Source of the DNA: CAZSXU01 sp964610505
Lineage (GTDB): Bacteria > Arandabacterota > Arandabacteria > JAGLYR01
NCBI GenBank assembly: GCA_964610505.1
Contig: CAZSXU010000004.1
Coordinates: 62,001-126,000, forward strand
Length of the DNA: 64,000 bases
Direction: 5' to 3'
In this document: positions 8,522 through 17,013 of the stretch, piece by piece
How positions within the stretch are numbered: the stretch's first letter is position 1
Layout of the letters: every line of letters starts with the position of its first letter
Position numbers and translations under genes: made by a program
Notes under the pieces: model-generated
Told to the model about the DNA's origin: nothing
The model's database searches: none
Seen by the model: the letters and a program-made list of their open reading frames with translations, nothing else

Positions 8522-8550
8522 TTGACACCCGTGCGATCCGTTGGTATATG
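8522..8550 (+). promoter_or_regulatory. Strong sigma-70-type promoter of SBBP gene
   Basis: TTGACA (8522-8527), exactly 17 bases, TATATG (8545-8550). The -35 is a perfect consensus. The leader to the ATG at 8743 would be about 185 bases and contains a 7-codon open frame at 8596 that may be chance. Confidence 0.75.
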
Positions 8551-8742
8551 CATACATCCCCTGGGGCCTCAACGCATTGCGTCATCTCGGGAGACAATGA
8601 TCATTCGCACGAGCGGCTGAGCCCCTGTCTGTTCTCTCCAGGTGTAGTAAGGTTTCACCCCTGTCGGCCGGAAGACGAGGATTCGCAGGTGTCAAAGCGC
8701 GACACCGGTGTCCTGCTCGTCGTGAAGGATGGGATTCAACTC

Positions 8743-10428
8743 ATGATCACGATCGCAACGCCAATGGCCATTCTCACCGCCGTTCTCTTGTCCGCCGCCT
8801 CTCCGGCATGTTCCGGCGGGAGCTCCCAAGGGACCTCGGCCTTTGGCCCTCCTTTGGCTTCTTGCGAAACGGCCGTCCTGCAAACCCCCTTCGCCGTCAA
8901 CTGCGGCCAGGCCGCCGAGCCCGTGAGGTTTTGCGCTCATATCCCCGGCGGCGCCGTTCTCATCTCGGACATGGGTGAGGTTCGCTACCGGGCCTTCAGA
9001 AACGATGAGGAAACCGCACAGGCGGTGCTGACCGAGACCCTTTCGGGCGGTTTGCTGAACCGGGTCATCCAGACTCGCCGAACGGACGTGGTCATTCACT
9101 ATTTCAGGGGCAACGATTCATCGAAATGGATCACCGGGATTCCAACCTATGGGACTCTCGATTTCGGCGAGGTCTACGAAGGCATCAGGTGTGAGCTCGA
9201 TGTCCGGGAGGGACGCTTGATCAGACGCTTTGTCCTTCAGCCGGGAACCGACCCTGGTCGAATCCGGGTTCGTGTCGACGGAGAGGCCGTCGTTCTCAAA
9301 ACCTGCCCGAACGGACGCATCGAGGCGGGGGCCGGGCCGCGCTCGGTTCTCGCTTCGAGAGTGACCGCCGTAGAGAACCGCGACGGCGAAAGGGTGTCCG
9401 TCGAAATCGACTACTGGGTGGACGGGACCGAGTACGGTTTCGGCGTCGGCGCATATGACTCCCGGTATCCTCTCGTGATTGAATCGGCCGTCGACCTTCC
9501 GGGCGGGAGCCGGATATCATCAAGACCCCCTGTGGAAACCGGCGCCGACAAACCGCAGTACATCCTGGGAGGAGCCCCGTCGTTGGTCAGGCACTCGACG
9601 GCCGGCGCGCCCCTCGAATCCATGCGCGGTGATCTGGACGTCTGGATCGCCAGGTTCGACGCCGATTCCGGAACGCCGCGAGCCGTCGCCTTTGTCGGCG
9701 GAACAGGCAACGAGGTCGCGGAACGCCCTCACTCCATCGCCGTCGACCGGGCCGGCGACGTGTTCATCGCCGGCCGGACACATTCCACGGACTTTCCAAC
9801 GACCCCCGGCGCCTTCGATGAAAGCTACAATTTCTGGGGTGACGTATTTGTCGTCAAGTTGGACGGCCGCCTCTCGACGCTCGTCGCCTCGACCTTCCTT
9901 GGGGAATGGGGGTTCGAATACTGCAGTGGTTTGGCGATCGACGACGACGGAAACGTGTACGTGGCCGGAGGCACCCGCTCATCGAGTTTCCCGACGACGG
10001 TGCAGGGCCATGATCCAACCTACAACGGCGACTACGACATCTTCGTGTCGAGGTTTGATACCCGCCTTGCCTCTCTTCGCGCATCGACGTTTTTCGGCGG
10101 CTCGGGGGACGAGTTCTGCAGCGGCATCAGGGTGAGCCCCGCGGGTGAAATCTACGTGACGGGAAGTACGGTCTCGGTGGACTTCCCCATTGCCTCGCGT
10201 GCATACGGAAACACTCGGAACGCCGAGAGCGTCGCCTTCCTCTCCAGGTTTGATCAAGATCTCCGTTGCGTTTCGGTGCCCATGCTCCTGGCGGCCCCGG
10301 AAAGCCGGGGCGAGCTTGCATGGAGATGGTCCTCTTTGAGTCGAGAGGATCTGGAATTCCTCAGGAACGCGGCCCGCGAGGCCGCCGGGGTCCCCGGCCG
10401 TAATCCATCCGCGCCCAGCGTTCCCTAA
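8743..10428 (+). CDS. Secreted SBBP-repeat beta-propeller protein
   Basis: A 561-residue exported protein. An N-terminal signal sequence (ITIATPMAILTAVLLSAASPA) is followed by a domain beginning FAVNCGQAAEPVRFCAHIPGG, the usual N-terminal module of SBBP proteins. Three to four SBBP repeats occupy roughly residues 300-535. Each repeat carries a G-(D/N)-(V/I)-(F/Y)-(I/V)-(A/T)-G-(R/G/S)-T blade signature, for example GDVFIAGRT, GNVYVAGGT and GEIYVTGST, followed by DFPTT or a variant. Such repeats fold as beta-propeller blades and are common in surface proteins of this bacterial group. The start at 8743 directly precedes the signal peptide; the frame is open further upstream, but that part is not signal-like. 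Unlike other secreted proteins in the window, it has no C-terminal sorting domain. The ligand is unknown. Confidence 0.8.
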   Translation: MITIATPMAILTAVLLSAASPACSGGSSQGTSAFGPPLASCETAVLQTPFAVNCGQAAEPVRFCAHIPGGAVLISDMGEVRYRAFRNDEETAQAVLTETLSGGLLNRVIQTRRTDVVIHYFRGNDSSKWITGIPTYGTLDFGEVYEGIRCELDVREGRLIRRFVLQPGTDPGRIRVRVDGEAVVLKTCPNGRIEAGAGPRSVLASRVTAVENRDGERVSVEIDYWVDGTEYGFGVGAYDSRYPLVIESAVDLPGGSRISSRPPVETGADKPQYILGGAPSLVRHSTAGAPLESMRGDLDVWIARFDADSGTPRAVAFVGGTGNEVAERPHSIAVDRAGDVFIAGRTHSTDFPTTPGAFDESYNFWGDVFVVKLDGRLSTLVASTFLGEWGFEYCSGLAIDDDGNVYVAGGTRSSSFPTTVQGHDPTYNGDYDIFVSRFDTRLASLRASTFFGGSGDEFCSGIRVSPAGEIYVTGSTVSVDFPIASRAYGNTRNAESVAFLSRFDQDLRCVSVPMLLAAPESRGELAWRWSSLSREDLEFLRNAAREAAGVPGRNPSAPSVP

Positions 10429-10460
10429 GCCTGCCTTCACGGTGAACCCGCCGACTGCGC

Positions 10461-10724
10461 CCGACCCAGGATTGTGTGTTCCGGCTCCCGGCTTTCGGCC
10501 CTCGCCCGTATGGGGTTTCCGCCTCTCACCTTTCACCTTTCTCCTCTCTGTCTTATGGGGCAAGGGGGCGAAGAATGGGGTCGTAAGGCTCGAGCGTGGG
10601 TCTTCTCGCCGAGTAGGATACGGCCGTCTACGCCGTGTCACGGGGCATTCGCTCGAGCCCAAGGCCCCATCTTCGTCACCTTGCGGGGTGCCGACCGGGC
10701 CCTTTGCCCCGGGAAAGGTCCGGC
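10461..10724 (+). repeat. ~265-bp direct repeat, copy A
   Basis: First of two direct copies (the other is 10836-11100), about 96% identical with roughly ten differences. The central ~140 bases are identical. Each copy contains a 73-base segment bounded by perfect 10-base inverted arms, GGCTCGAGCG (10587-10596) and CGCTCGAGCC (10650-10659). No credible protein is encoded. The left part contains GGCTCCCGGCTTTCGGCCCTCG, a string with relatives elsewhere in intergenic DNA of this window. Confidence 0.85.
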
Positions 10725-10835
10725 GTCTCTCGGCCGCAGCGTGAAGGGGGGATTGTGCTCGGCGATGAGCATGGTGACTTGCGGCGTTGAAAAAACCCAC
10801 GCGGCGGCCGTCGCTCCGGCGAACCTTCCCCGCGG

Positions 10836-11100
10836 CCGACCCAGGATTGTGTGTTCCAGCTCTCGGCTTTCGGCCCTCGGCCGCATGGGGTTTCCGCCTC
10901 TCACCTTTCACCTTACTCCTCTCTGTCTTATGGGGGTAAGGGGGCGAAGAATGGGGTCGTAAGGCTCGAGCGTGGGTCTTCTCGCCGAGTAGGATACGGC
11001 CGTCTACGCCGTGTCACGGGGCATTCGCTCGAGCCCAAGGCCCCATCTTCGTCACCTTGCGGGGTGCCGACCGGGCCTTTTGCCGCGGGAAAGGTTCGGC
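10836..11100 (+). repeat. ~265-bp direct repeat, copy B
   Basis: Second copy of the element, 375 bases downstream of copy A. The inverted arms are at 10963-10972 and 11026-11035, and the 73-base segment between and including them is identical to copy A. The 111 bases between copies are unrelated. The remainder of the 790-base gap (10429-11218) holds only the promoter region of the next gene. Confidence 0.85.
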
Positions 11101-11124
11101 AGCTCCCTTGAGCCCAGTTATCCG

Positions 11125-11154
11125 TTGAACCGCGTCCCCTGATTCTGGCAGAAT
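11125..11154 (+). promoter_or_regulatory. Possible promoter of SLC13 transporter gene
   Basis: TTGAAC (11125-11130), 18-base spacer, CAGAAT (11149-11154), just after repeat copy B and about 60 bases before the ATG at 11219. Confidence 0.42.
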
Positions 11155-11218
11155 TGGTCAAGATGTGTCCGGGCATTCGCCACATCCCGGTCTCACTCAA
11201 TCCCCTGGCGGAGACATC

Positions 11219-12724
11219 ATGAAGCGGCGGATCGGATTCTGGCTGGGACTCGTTCTCTTTGCCTGCGCGCTGACGTTTCTGGATATGGAACACGGCCAGC
11301 CCCTGGTCACGCGAATGACGGCGGTCGCCCTCCTGATGGCCACATGGTGGGTCACGGAGGCGCTCCCCATTCCCGCGACCTCCCTCCTTCCGCTCCTCCT
11401 CTTCCCGATCCTGGGAATCATGCCGGGGAGAGACGCAGCCGCGACCTACATGAATTCCAGCATCTTCCTCTTCATGGGTGGATTCATCATCGCGCTGTCC
11501 ATCGAGAAGTGGGGGCTCCACCGCAGAATTGCACTGGGTGTGATCGGGATTCTCGGTTCTCGCCCGAGAATGATCGTGCTCGGGTTCATGATCGCCACGG
11601 CGTTTCTCTCCATGTGGATCTCCAACACCGCAACGGCGATGCTGATGTTGCCCATCGGTCTCTCCGTCGTGTCCCAGATCGAACGCGAGGGAGGACGAAC
11701 GGACTTCAGCGAACGTTTCGCTCTGGTTCTCATGCTCTCCATTGCCTACAGCGCCAATGTGGGCGGCATGGGCACTCTCATCGGCACGCCTCCCAACCTG
11801 GCCTTCGCTCGCATATTCGCCATCTCCTTCCCCGAGGCGCCCGAAATCAGCTTCTCCAGGTGGCTGCTTCTGGGTGTCCCCCTCATCGTCGTTTTTCTGG
11901 CCGTCATCTGGGCATTCCTGACGTTTGCCGTGCATCCCATTGGGGGGAAACAGGCGGCCTGCTCCCGGGACATTATCCGCCGGGAACGACGGGGGCTGGG
12001 GCCCATGGGTCCCGAGGAGAAACGCGTACTGGGTGTCTTCATCGCCACCGCGCTTCTCTGGATGACTCGCAACACGCTGCGGGCCGGGAGTCTGGTCATC
12101 CCCGGCTGGTCGGATCTCCTCGGACTCGAAGGCGTCGACGACGGAACCGTAGCCATGTTCATGGCCTTGCTGCTCTTCTCCCTGCCGGCCAAAGCGCGCG
12201 GGCAACGGCTCATGGATTGGGAAACCGCCACCCGGCTCCCCTGGGGAATTCTCCTTCTCTTTGGAGGGGGATTCGCACTGGCCGCCGGTTTCAAGCAGTC
12301 CGCGCTCGACGTCTGGATCGGAAGTCACTTCCAGCCGATGGCCGGGACCTCCACCACGGGGCAGATCGTCACCATTTCCACGCTCGTCACGTTTCTGACC
12401 GAGGTCACGTCCAACACGGCCACGACCCAGATGTTTCTGCCCATTCTCGCGGCGGTCGCCGAGGGTGTTCGAATGAACCCCCTCCTCCTTATGATTCCGG
12501 CCACCCTCTCCGCCTCCTGCGCATTCATGCTTCCGGTCGGCACGCCTCCCAACGCCATCGTGTTCGGGTCCGGACGGGTTCCCATGATCTCCATGGTGCG
12601 CGCCGGGGTGCTCCTCAATCTGATGGGGGTCGTCCTGATCTACTTCACGGTGATGTTCCTTGCCCGGTTCATCTTCGGGATCAGCCTGACCGAATTGCCG
12701 TACTGGGTGCCCTGGCTGCGCTGA
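11219..12724 (+). CDS. SLC13/DASS family sodium:dicarboxylate symporter
   Basis: A 501-residue inner-membrane transporter with about eleven hydrophobic segments. Both halves carry the SNT signature of the divalent-anion:Na+ symporter family: SNTATAMLMLP in the first half and SNTATTQMFLP in the second. These loops coordinate sodium and the carboxylate substrate. Other family marks are MATWWVTEALPIPATSLLP near the start, GTLIGTPPNLAF, and GTPPNAIVFGSG near the end. Likely substrates are C4-dicarboxylates such as succinate or malate, which fits the nearby citrate synthase and malate dehydrogenase genes. The ATG at 11219 is chosen because GGAG lies 6-9 bases upstream and the first helix begins at once; an upstream in-frame start adds 18 non-hydrophobic residues. 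Confidence 0.9.
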   Translation: MKRRIGFWLGLVLFACALTFLDMEHGQPLVTRMTAVALLMATWWVTEALPIPATSLLPLLLFPILGIMPGRDAAATYMNSSIFLFMGGFIIALSIEKWGLHRRIALGVIGILGSRPRMIVLGFMIATAFLSMWISNTATAMLMLPIGLSVVSQIEREGGRTDFSERFALVLMLSIAYSANVGGMGTLIGTPPNLAFARIFAISFPEAPEISFSRWLLLGVPLIVVFLAVIWAFLTFAVHPIGGKQAACSRDIIRRERRGLGPMGPEEKRVLGVFIATALLWMTRNTLRAGSLVIPGWSDLLGLEGVDDGTVAMFMALLLFSLPAKARGQRLMDWETATRLPWGILLLFGGGFALAAGFKQSALDVWIGSHFQPMAGTSTTGQIVTISTLVTFLTEVTSNTATTQMFLPILAAVAEGVRMNPLLLMIPATLSASCAFMLPVGTPPNAIVFGSGRVPMISMVRAGVLLNLMGVVLIYFTVMFLARFIFGISLTELPYWVPWLR

Positions 12725-12834
12725 ACCACGGGGACAGCAGCCGGCGCCACTTCAGGATCCGTGAATTGCGCAACGACGACATCCGGGGAGGCGACGTCCT
12801 GCCTCCCCGGAAGCACTCCCTCCGCCGTACCCTT

Positions 12835-12888
12835 TCTGCTCTTCGTGGTGAGAGATTCCGGCTCTACATCCGCGTGATCTGCGGCTCA
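12835..12888 (+). repeat. Dispersed intergenic motif, copy 2
   Basis: Contains CTTCGTGG and ATCCGCGTGATCTGCGG, matching copy 1 (2553-2625) at 14 of 17 bases in the core. It lies in the convergent gap after the SLC13 gene. A second motif, TTCGGCTCTCCGCTTTCGGC, occurs at about 12933 and resembles the left part of the 265-bp repeat. Confidence 0.5.
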
Positions 12889-12962
12889 GGTGTTTCCGGT
12901 TCATCCCCGTTCGGGACCCGGGCTTGACCGATGTTCGGCTCTCCGCTTTCGGCTCTTGCGTC

Positions 12963-13871
12963 TTACGGGGTTCGGGGGATCTCCTCATCCAGCCACTCGA
13001 GGACCTCCCCGACGAGCCGGGCAATCTCGTCGGCGTGGAAAGACCGAATGTGACCCCGATCATGCCAGATGATTTTCTTGGGTTCACCCGCCTTATCAAA
13101 GAACTCGCTCGCGCACCGGGCGGGCACCCATTCGTCGCCCGTACCGTGGATCATCAACAGGGGACGGGGAGAGATTCGATCCGCGTACCGGAGGGGTTCG
13201 AAGGGAGCATAGACCAGGTTTGAGATTCCGGCCACAATCTCGGCGAGAAACCAGTGCACGCCTGCATTGGCCCTCACGATTTCTCCCAGGTTACCCCCTC
13301 CGTAGATGAGGGCGAGGTAGTCGATCCGCCCGTCGACACCAGCCATGATCGGGCCGAAGAGAGCTCCCAGGGAAACCCCGACCATCACTTCGCGATGCGG
13401 GTCAATGTCCGGCCTCGTCTCGAAGTAATCCATCACCCGACAGAGATCGCGGACGGCATCGCGAAGACCTCCCCGCACCTGGAAGTAGAGCAGGACCGGG
13501 TTGTCTTTGGAACCCGTGTAGCGGTAATCCATGGAAAAGAGGGCATATCCCTTCCGCAGGGTCTCCTCGCCGACGAGCTTCATCGCTTCCTTGCCCCGGT
13601 GATATCCTCCCTGGACAATGATCAGGGGATACGGGGGCGGTCCGTTGGGGAGCCCGAGGAGTCCTACGATGTCCGCTCCGGAATCGCTCGCCAGGCGAAC
13701 CTCGTGGAGCGTGTGGCTGTCCGCCGTCTCGAGGAGTGAGACTCTCGGGTTCAACGGCGTAGACGACTCGGCATCGAACCAGCCCGTGTAATCACGATAC
13801 AGAGTCCCAACGACGTGAAAAACGATGATCCCCACCACGATCGCCACCGCGATCCAGATTCTGCCGCTCAT
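12963..13871 (-). CDS. Membrane-anchored alpha/beta hydrolase (prolyl-oligopeptidase-like)
   Basis: A 302-residue protein with one N-terminal hydrophobic helix (residues 5-22) and an extracytoplasmic alpha/beta hydrolase fold. The oxyanion-loop region is IIVQGGYHRG (84-93). The catalytic triad can be assigned: Ser167 in GVSLG, Asp246 in GTGDEW, and His274 in DRGH. The order and spacing match S9-like or dienelactone-hydrolase-like enzymes. Substrate could be a peptide, ester or xenobiotic. The start is the ATG at 13871, directly before the helix. A good promoter lies at 13899-13928. It is monocistronic and convergent with the SLC13 gene. Confidence 0.82.
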   Translation of the reverse strand: MSGRIWIAVAIVVGIIVFHVVGTLYRDYTGWFDAESSTPLNPRVSLLETADSHTLHEVRLASDSGADIVGLLGLPNGPPPYPLIIVQGGYHRGKEAMKLVGEETLRKGYALFSMDYRYTGSKDNPVLLYFQVRGGLRDAVRDLCRVMDYFETRPDIDPHREVMVGVSLGALFGPIMAGVDGRIDYLALIYGGGNLGEIVRANAGVHWFLAEIVAGISNLVYAPFEPLRYADRISPRPLLMIHGTGDEWVPARCASEFFDKAGEPKKIIWHDRGHIRSFHADEIARLVGEVLEWLDEEIPRTP

Positions 13872-13898
13872 GAGAATCTCCCACTGGGGTACGGGAGC

Positions 13899-13928
13899 AT
13901 TCTAGAGGATCCCCTCCCAGACTTGCAA
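13899..13928 (-). promoter_or_regulatory. Promoter of alpha/beta hydrolase gene
   Basis: Minus strand: TTGCAA (13928-13923), 18-base spacer, TAGAAT (13904-13899). Transcription would start near 13892, about 20 bases before the ATG. Confidence 0.6.
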
Positions 13929-14327
13929 ACCTGTTTCGCGGGAACGGCGTCGGCCTCGAGGATTTCCGGGCCGAGCGTCGATCTTCATCGATTTCAGCCG
14001 GCCGGCAACCGGCCCAATACTCGGCCTCCAACGAGCGCATCTTGACTCGGTACGCATGTTCTGAGTCGTGTCCCCCTCCCTCCGAGAATCCCGATGCTTC
14101 CCGCTGCGCTCCCCCATGGACCCTCCACGTGCGGCACAGGGGGGGTTCCGCTTTGGACCGGCGGGCACGGACCGACAGGTTCGATGTAATCTCTTATCTG
14201 ATGAACCTCAAGTTATTATTAATAATAGCGTTAGGTGGCACCCAATCTTACGGCTTGACCCGCCGGATGCTTCTCGTAGAGAACCGGTCGCCACCGGCGG
14301 GGGCGGCCTCGAGCGAGTCTTTTTGTA
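13929..14327. other. Intergenic region upstream of citrate synthase
   Basis: Divergent gap without a credible gene. It contains a perfect AT-only palindrome, TATTATTAATAATA, at 14214-14227, unusual in this GC-rich DNA. Directly after it is AGCGTTAGGTGG (14227-14238), which recurs as AGCGTTCGGTGG at 14366-14377 on the other side of the citrate synthase promoter. Confidence 0.5.
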
Positions 14328-14357
14328 TTGACTTTCCGTAGAGGAATCGGGGAGAAT
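14328..14357 (+). promoter_or_regulatory. gltA: Promoter of citrate synthase gene
   Basis: TTGACT (14328-14333), 18-base spacer, GAGAAT (14352-14357), about 95 bases before the ATG. It is bracketed by the 12-base direct repeat AGCGTT(A/C)GGTGG at 14227 and 14366, possible operator sites. Confidence 0.5.
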
Positions 14358-14456
14358 ACGAAGTTAGCGTTCGGTGGTTGTATGGCCGACTGACGGTCCG
14401 TTTCGATCCGTTGTCGTCCGGCTGACCGATGGTCTGTTCTGAAAGGAGTTTGAGGC

Positions 14457-15731
14457 ATGGCTAAGTTGCAAGACAAATTGGCCGAGCAGATTCCGGCCCT
14501 GAGAGATGAAGTCCGCTCCATTGTCAAGGAGCACGGCGGCAAGGTGATCTCCGAGGTTACCGTCGCCCAGGCGTATGGAGGTATGAGGGGCGTCAAAGGC
14601 ATGATCTGCGACACGTCCCTGGTCCAGCCGGACAAGGGTCTGACCATTCGCGGATATACGCTGCCCGAAATCAAGGACAGACTGCCTGAGGAGATTTTCT
14701 ATCTGCTTCTCACGGGCGAGCTGCCCGACAAGGATGGGCTCGAGGCGCTGCAGAAGGATTACTCGGCTCGGGCGAAGGTTCCCGGGTACGTCTGGGACGT
14801 GCTGAAGGCGATGCCCAAGGACTCTCACCCGATGACCATGTTCGACACCGCGATTCTCGTGATGCAGCATGAGTCCATGTTCGTCAAGAAGTACAACGAG
14901 GGTATCCCGAAGACCGATTACTGGATGTCCGCTCTCGAAGACGCTCTGAATCTGCTGGCCAAGCTGCCGGCCATCGGCGCGGGCGTGTACCGGATGCGCT
15001 TTGGCAAAGGCGACGTCATCGAGCCGGATCCTCAGCTGGACTGGGGCGCCAACTATGCGCGCATGCTGGGCATCGAGGATCCGAAGGGTGATTTCGCGAA
15101 ACTGATGCGTCTTTACCTGGTACTCCACAGCGATCACGAGGGCGGAAACGTCAGCGCCTTCTCGTGCCACACCGTCGGCTCGGCGCTGTCCGACGCCTAC
15201 TACTCGGTGTCGGCCGGCCTGAACGGTCTCGCGGGCCCGCTCCACGGCCTCGCCAACCAGGAATGTCTCAAGTTCGTCCTCTCGCTCCGGGACAAGTACA
15301 AAGGCGTGCCGTCGGACGAGGAGATGAAGAAATTCGCGTGGGATACCCTCAACTCGGGCAGCGTGATCCCCGGCTACGGCCATGCCGTCCTCCGGGTCAC
15401 CGATCCCCGTTTCGACGCCTTCCTGGCGTTCGGCAAAGAACACATGCCGGACGACGAGGTTTACCAGATCGTCGAGAAACTGTTCAACATCGTCCCCGGC
15501 GTCCTCAAAGAGCACGGAAAGGCCAAAAACCCCTGGCCGAACGTGGATGCGGGATCCGGTGCGCTTCTCTACCACTACGGTCTTACCGAATTCGACTACT
15601 ACACCGTTCTGTTCGCGGTGTCGAGAGCCATGGGGATGCTGTCCCAGCTCGTGCTCAATCGCGCGATGGGAACCGCCATCACCCGGCCGAAGTCGGTTGG
15701 AACCAACTGGATCAAGGAGCAGATCGGTTAA
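14457..15731 (+). CDS. gltA: Citrate synthase, mitochondrial (eukaryotic-like) type
   Basis: Condenses oxaloacetate and acetyl-CoA to citrate, the entry step of the TCA cycle. The 424-residue sequence is strikingly like mitochondrial citrate synthase rather than the hexameric E. coli type. It keeps SDHEGGNVSA (oxaloacetate-binding His227), GLAGPLHGLANQE with His263, TLNSGSVIPGYGHAVLR with His309, and KNPWPNVDAGSG with Asp364. The last three match pig His274, His320 and Asp375. Such enzymes are known in some bacteria, notably Geobacteraceae. AAGGAG lies 8 bases before the ATG. A promoter lies at 14328-14357 and a hairpin terminator at 15750-15781. Lacking the NADH-binding features of the E. 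coli enzyme, it probably behaves as a dimer not inhibited by NADH (inference). Confidence 0.95.
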   Translation: MAKLQDKLAEQIPALRDEVRSIVKEHGGKVISEVTVAQAYGGMRGVKGMICDTSLVQPDKGLTIRGYTLPEIKDRLPEEIFYLLLTGELPDKDGLEALQKDYSARAKVPGYVWDVLKAMPKDSHPMTMFDTAILVMQHESMFVKKYNEGIPKTDYWMSALEDALNLLAKLPAIGAGVYRMRFGKGDVIEPDPQLDWGANYARMLGIEDPKGDFAKLMRLYLVLHSDHEGGNVSAFSCHTVGSALSDAYYSVSAGLNGLAGPLHGLANQECLKFVLSLRDKYKGVPSDEEMKKFAWDTLNSGSVIPGYGHAVLRVTDPRFDAFLAFGKEHMPDDEVYQIVEKLFNIVPGVLKEHGKAKNPWPNVDAGSGALLYHYGLTEFDYYTVLFAVSRAMGMLSQLVLNRAMGTAITRPKSVGTNWIKEQIG

Positions 15732-15749
15732 GGACGACGGATCGCTCAT

Positions 15750-15781
15750 CAATCGCCCGGATCCCCGGATCCGGGCGATTG
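15750..15781 (+). terminator. Rho-independent terminator of citrate synthase
   Basis: Perfect stem CAATCGCCCGGATCC / GGATCCGGGCGATTG (loop of 2) 18 bases after the stop, followed by TTCTTTCC. Confidence 0.8.
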
Positions 15782-15953
15782 TTCTTTCCCGCCTCCGGAA
15801 CACCGCCGCCCCATTACCCCGGCACCTGTCACGTGTTACCCGCTCTCAGGGCTTGACGGGGCTTCTCGTGAGTGACAAAGGACGAAGGCAAGCAACAAGC
15901 GACGAGGGGGAACTGTCTCGTCTGTTCATGCATCCGGTTTTGACACAGGCGAG

Positions 15954-16910
15954 CTAGCGGATGAACACGGAGCAGAGGAGAAAACACAGGAGGGCGGCGG
16001 CCGTGGGCGTCGCCAGCCAGCCGATGCCGATTTCAGCGATCTTGCGTCGCCCCATCGCCTGCATCCCACGCACCAGCCCGACGCCGATAACGGCGCCGAC
16101 AACCGTGTGCGAGGTCGAGACGGGGATCCCGATGGCCGAGTACAGGTGAATGGCCAATCCCATCGACATCTGAACGACGAACGCTCCGACCAGATCCAGA
16201 GGCACGATTCCCTTTCCAATAGCCTCGGCCACCCCTCTGCCGAAGGTGATCACGCCGGTCGCCATCGCTGCGGCGCTCAGCAATAGGAGCAGAGACATCG
16301 GGATCTGCCGAAGGTTGCCGATCGGTCCGACGATGTTGCCGGCGTTGTTGGCACCCAGGGAGTACGCCGCATAGCAGGCCGACACCAGCACGAGCCAGCT
16401 CAAGATGCGCTGGATCCGAGGTGTCCAGGTGACGTGTTGGAGAATCCGCCTCATCAGAAGATAGCCGACGGCGCTCAGGACCATGGCCACCGCCGGGCAC
16501 AGGATCCAGGACAGGAAGATGGCAGCCACCTTACCGAGGTTGACGGACGCCCCCATCACCAACCCGGCACCGATCACGCCTCCCACTACGGATTGCGACG
16601 TCGATACCGGAATTCTAAGGATGGTGGCCGAACTGACCACCAGCCCGCCGGCCAGAAGGGCCAGGAACACGGCCACAGGAGGAAGTTCGGACGAGACGAT
16701 GCCCCGCCCTACGGTCTCGACGACCCTCTCGCCCTGCAGCATGGCCCCGAACACAAGGAACAGTGCGACGAGCAGAGCGCCGCGACGGAAGGAAACAAGA
16801 CCGGCGCCGAGAGAGGTCCCGATACAATTGCCCCCGTCGTTGGCCCCGATATTCCATCCCAAGTAGAACCCGGCCACCCCCAGGAGAATGAGAATCGGCA
16901 GCGAGATCAT
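15954..16910 (-). CDS. PiT-family inorganic phosphate transporter, paralog 2
   Basis: A 318-residue inner-membrane protein, second of two tandem PiT genes. It has the inverted duplicated PiT layout: GWNIGANDGGNCIGTS near the N-terminus and YSLGANNAGNIVGPIGN in the middle, each followed by an RIPVSTSQ or GIPVSTSHTVVG loop. PiT carriers import phosphate with H+ or Na+. The first signature reads NDGGN, where many bacterial PiT proteins have ND(V/T/A)AN. The ATG at 16910 is preferred because the family starts immediately with the first helix and GGAGG lies upstream; longer starts add polar residues. The gap to the upstream PiT gene is about 100 bases. Substrate could be another oxyanion such as sulfate, but the DUF47 neighbour argues for phosphate. 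Confidence 0.88.
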   Translation of the reverse strand: MISLPILILLGVAGFYLGWNIGANDGGNCIGTSLGAGLVSFRRGALLVALFLVFGAMLQGERVVETVGRGIVSSELPPVAVFLALLAGGLVVSSATILRIPVSTSQSVVGGVIGAGLVMGASVNLGKVAAIFLSWILCPAVAMVLSAVGYLLMRRILQHVTWTPRIQRILSWLVLVSACYAAYSLGANNAGNIVGPIGNLRQIPMSLLLLLSAAAMATGVITFGRGVAEAIGKGIVPLDLVGAFVVQMSMGLAIHLYSAIGIPVSTSHTVVGAVIGVGLVRGMQAMGRRKIAEIGIGWLATPTAAALLCFLLCSVFIR

Positions 16911-17013
16911 ACTCCGCTCATTACCTCCATCGGCGGCTGCCCGTGCAGCCACTCGGTGCTCCGGATGCACCACGCTGCGCCACCCGAGTGGGGCATCTGG
17001 CGAGACGTGCAGA

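Noticed and set aside
8596..8619. Seven-codon leader peptide upstream of the SBBP gene
   Set aside because: A short ATG frame in an ~185-base leader is expected by chance; no attenuator hairpin follows.
10474..10962. Open frame through the 265-bp repeats
   Set aside because: Translates repeat DNA into PLTFHLSPL-type low-complexity peptide; no start context or homology.
15868..15912. Another octamer repeat tract after citrate synthase
   Set aside because: Successive 8-base blocks match at only about half of positions, not clearly above chance.
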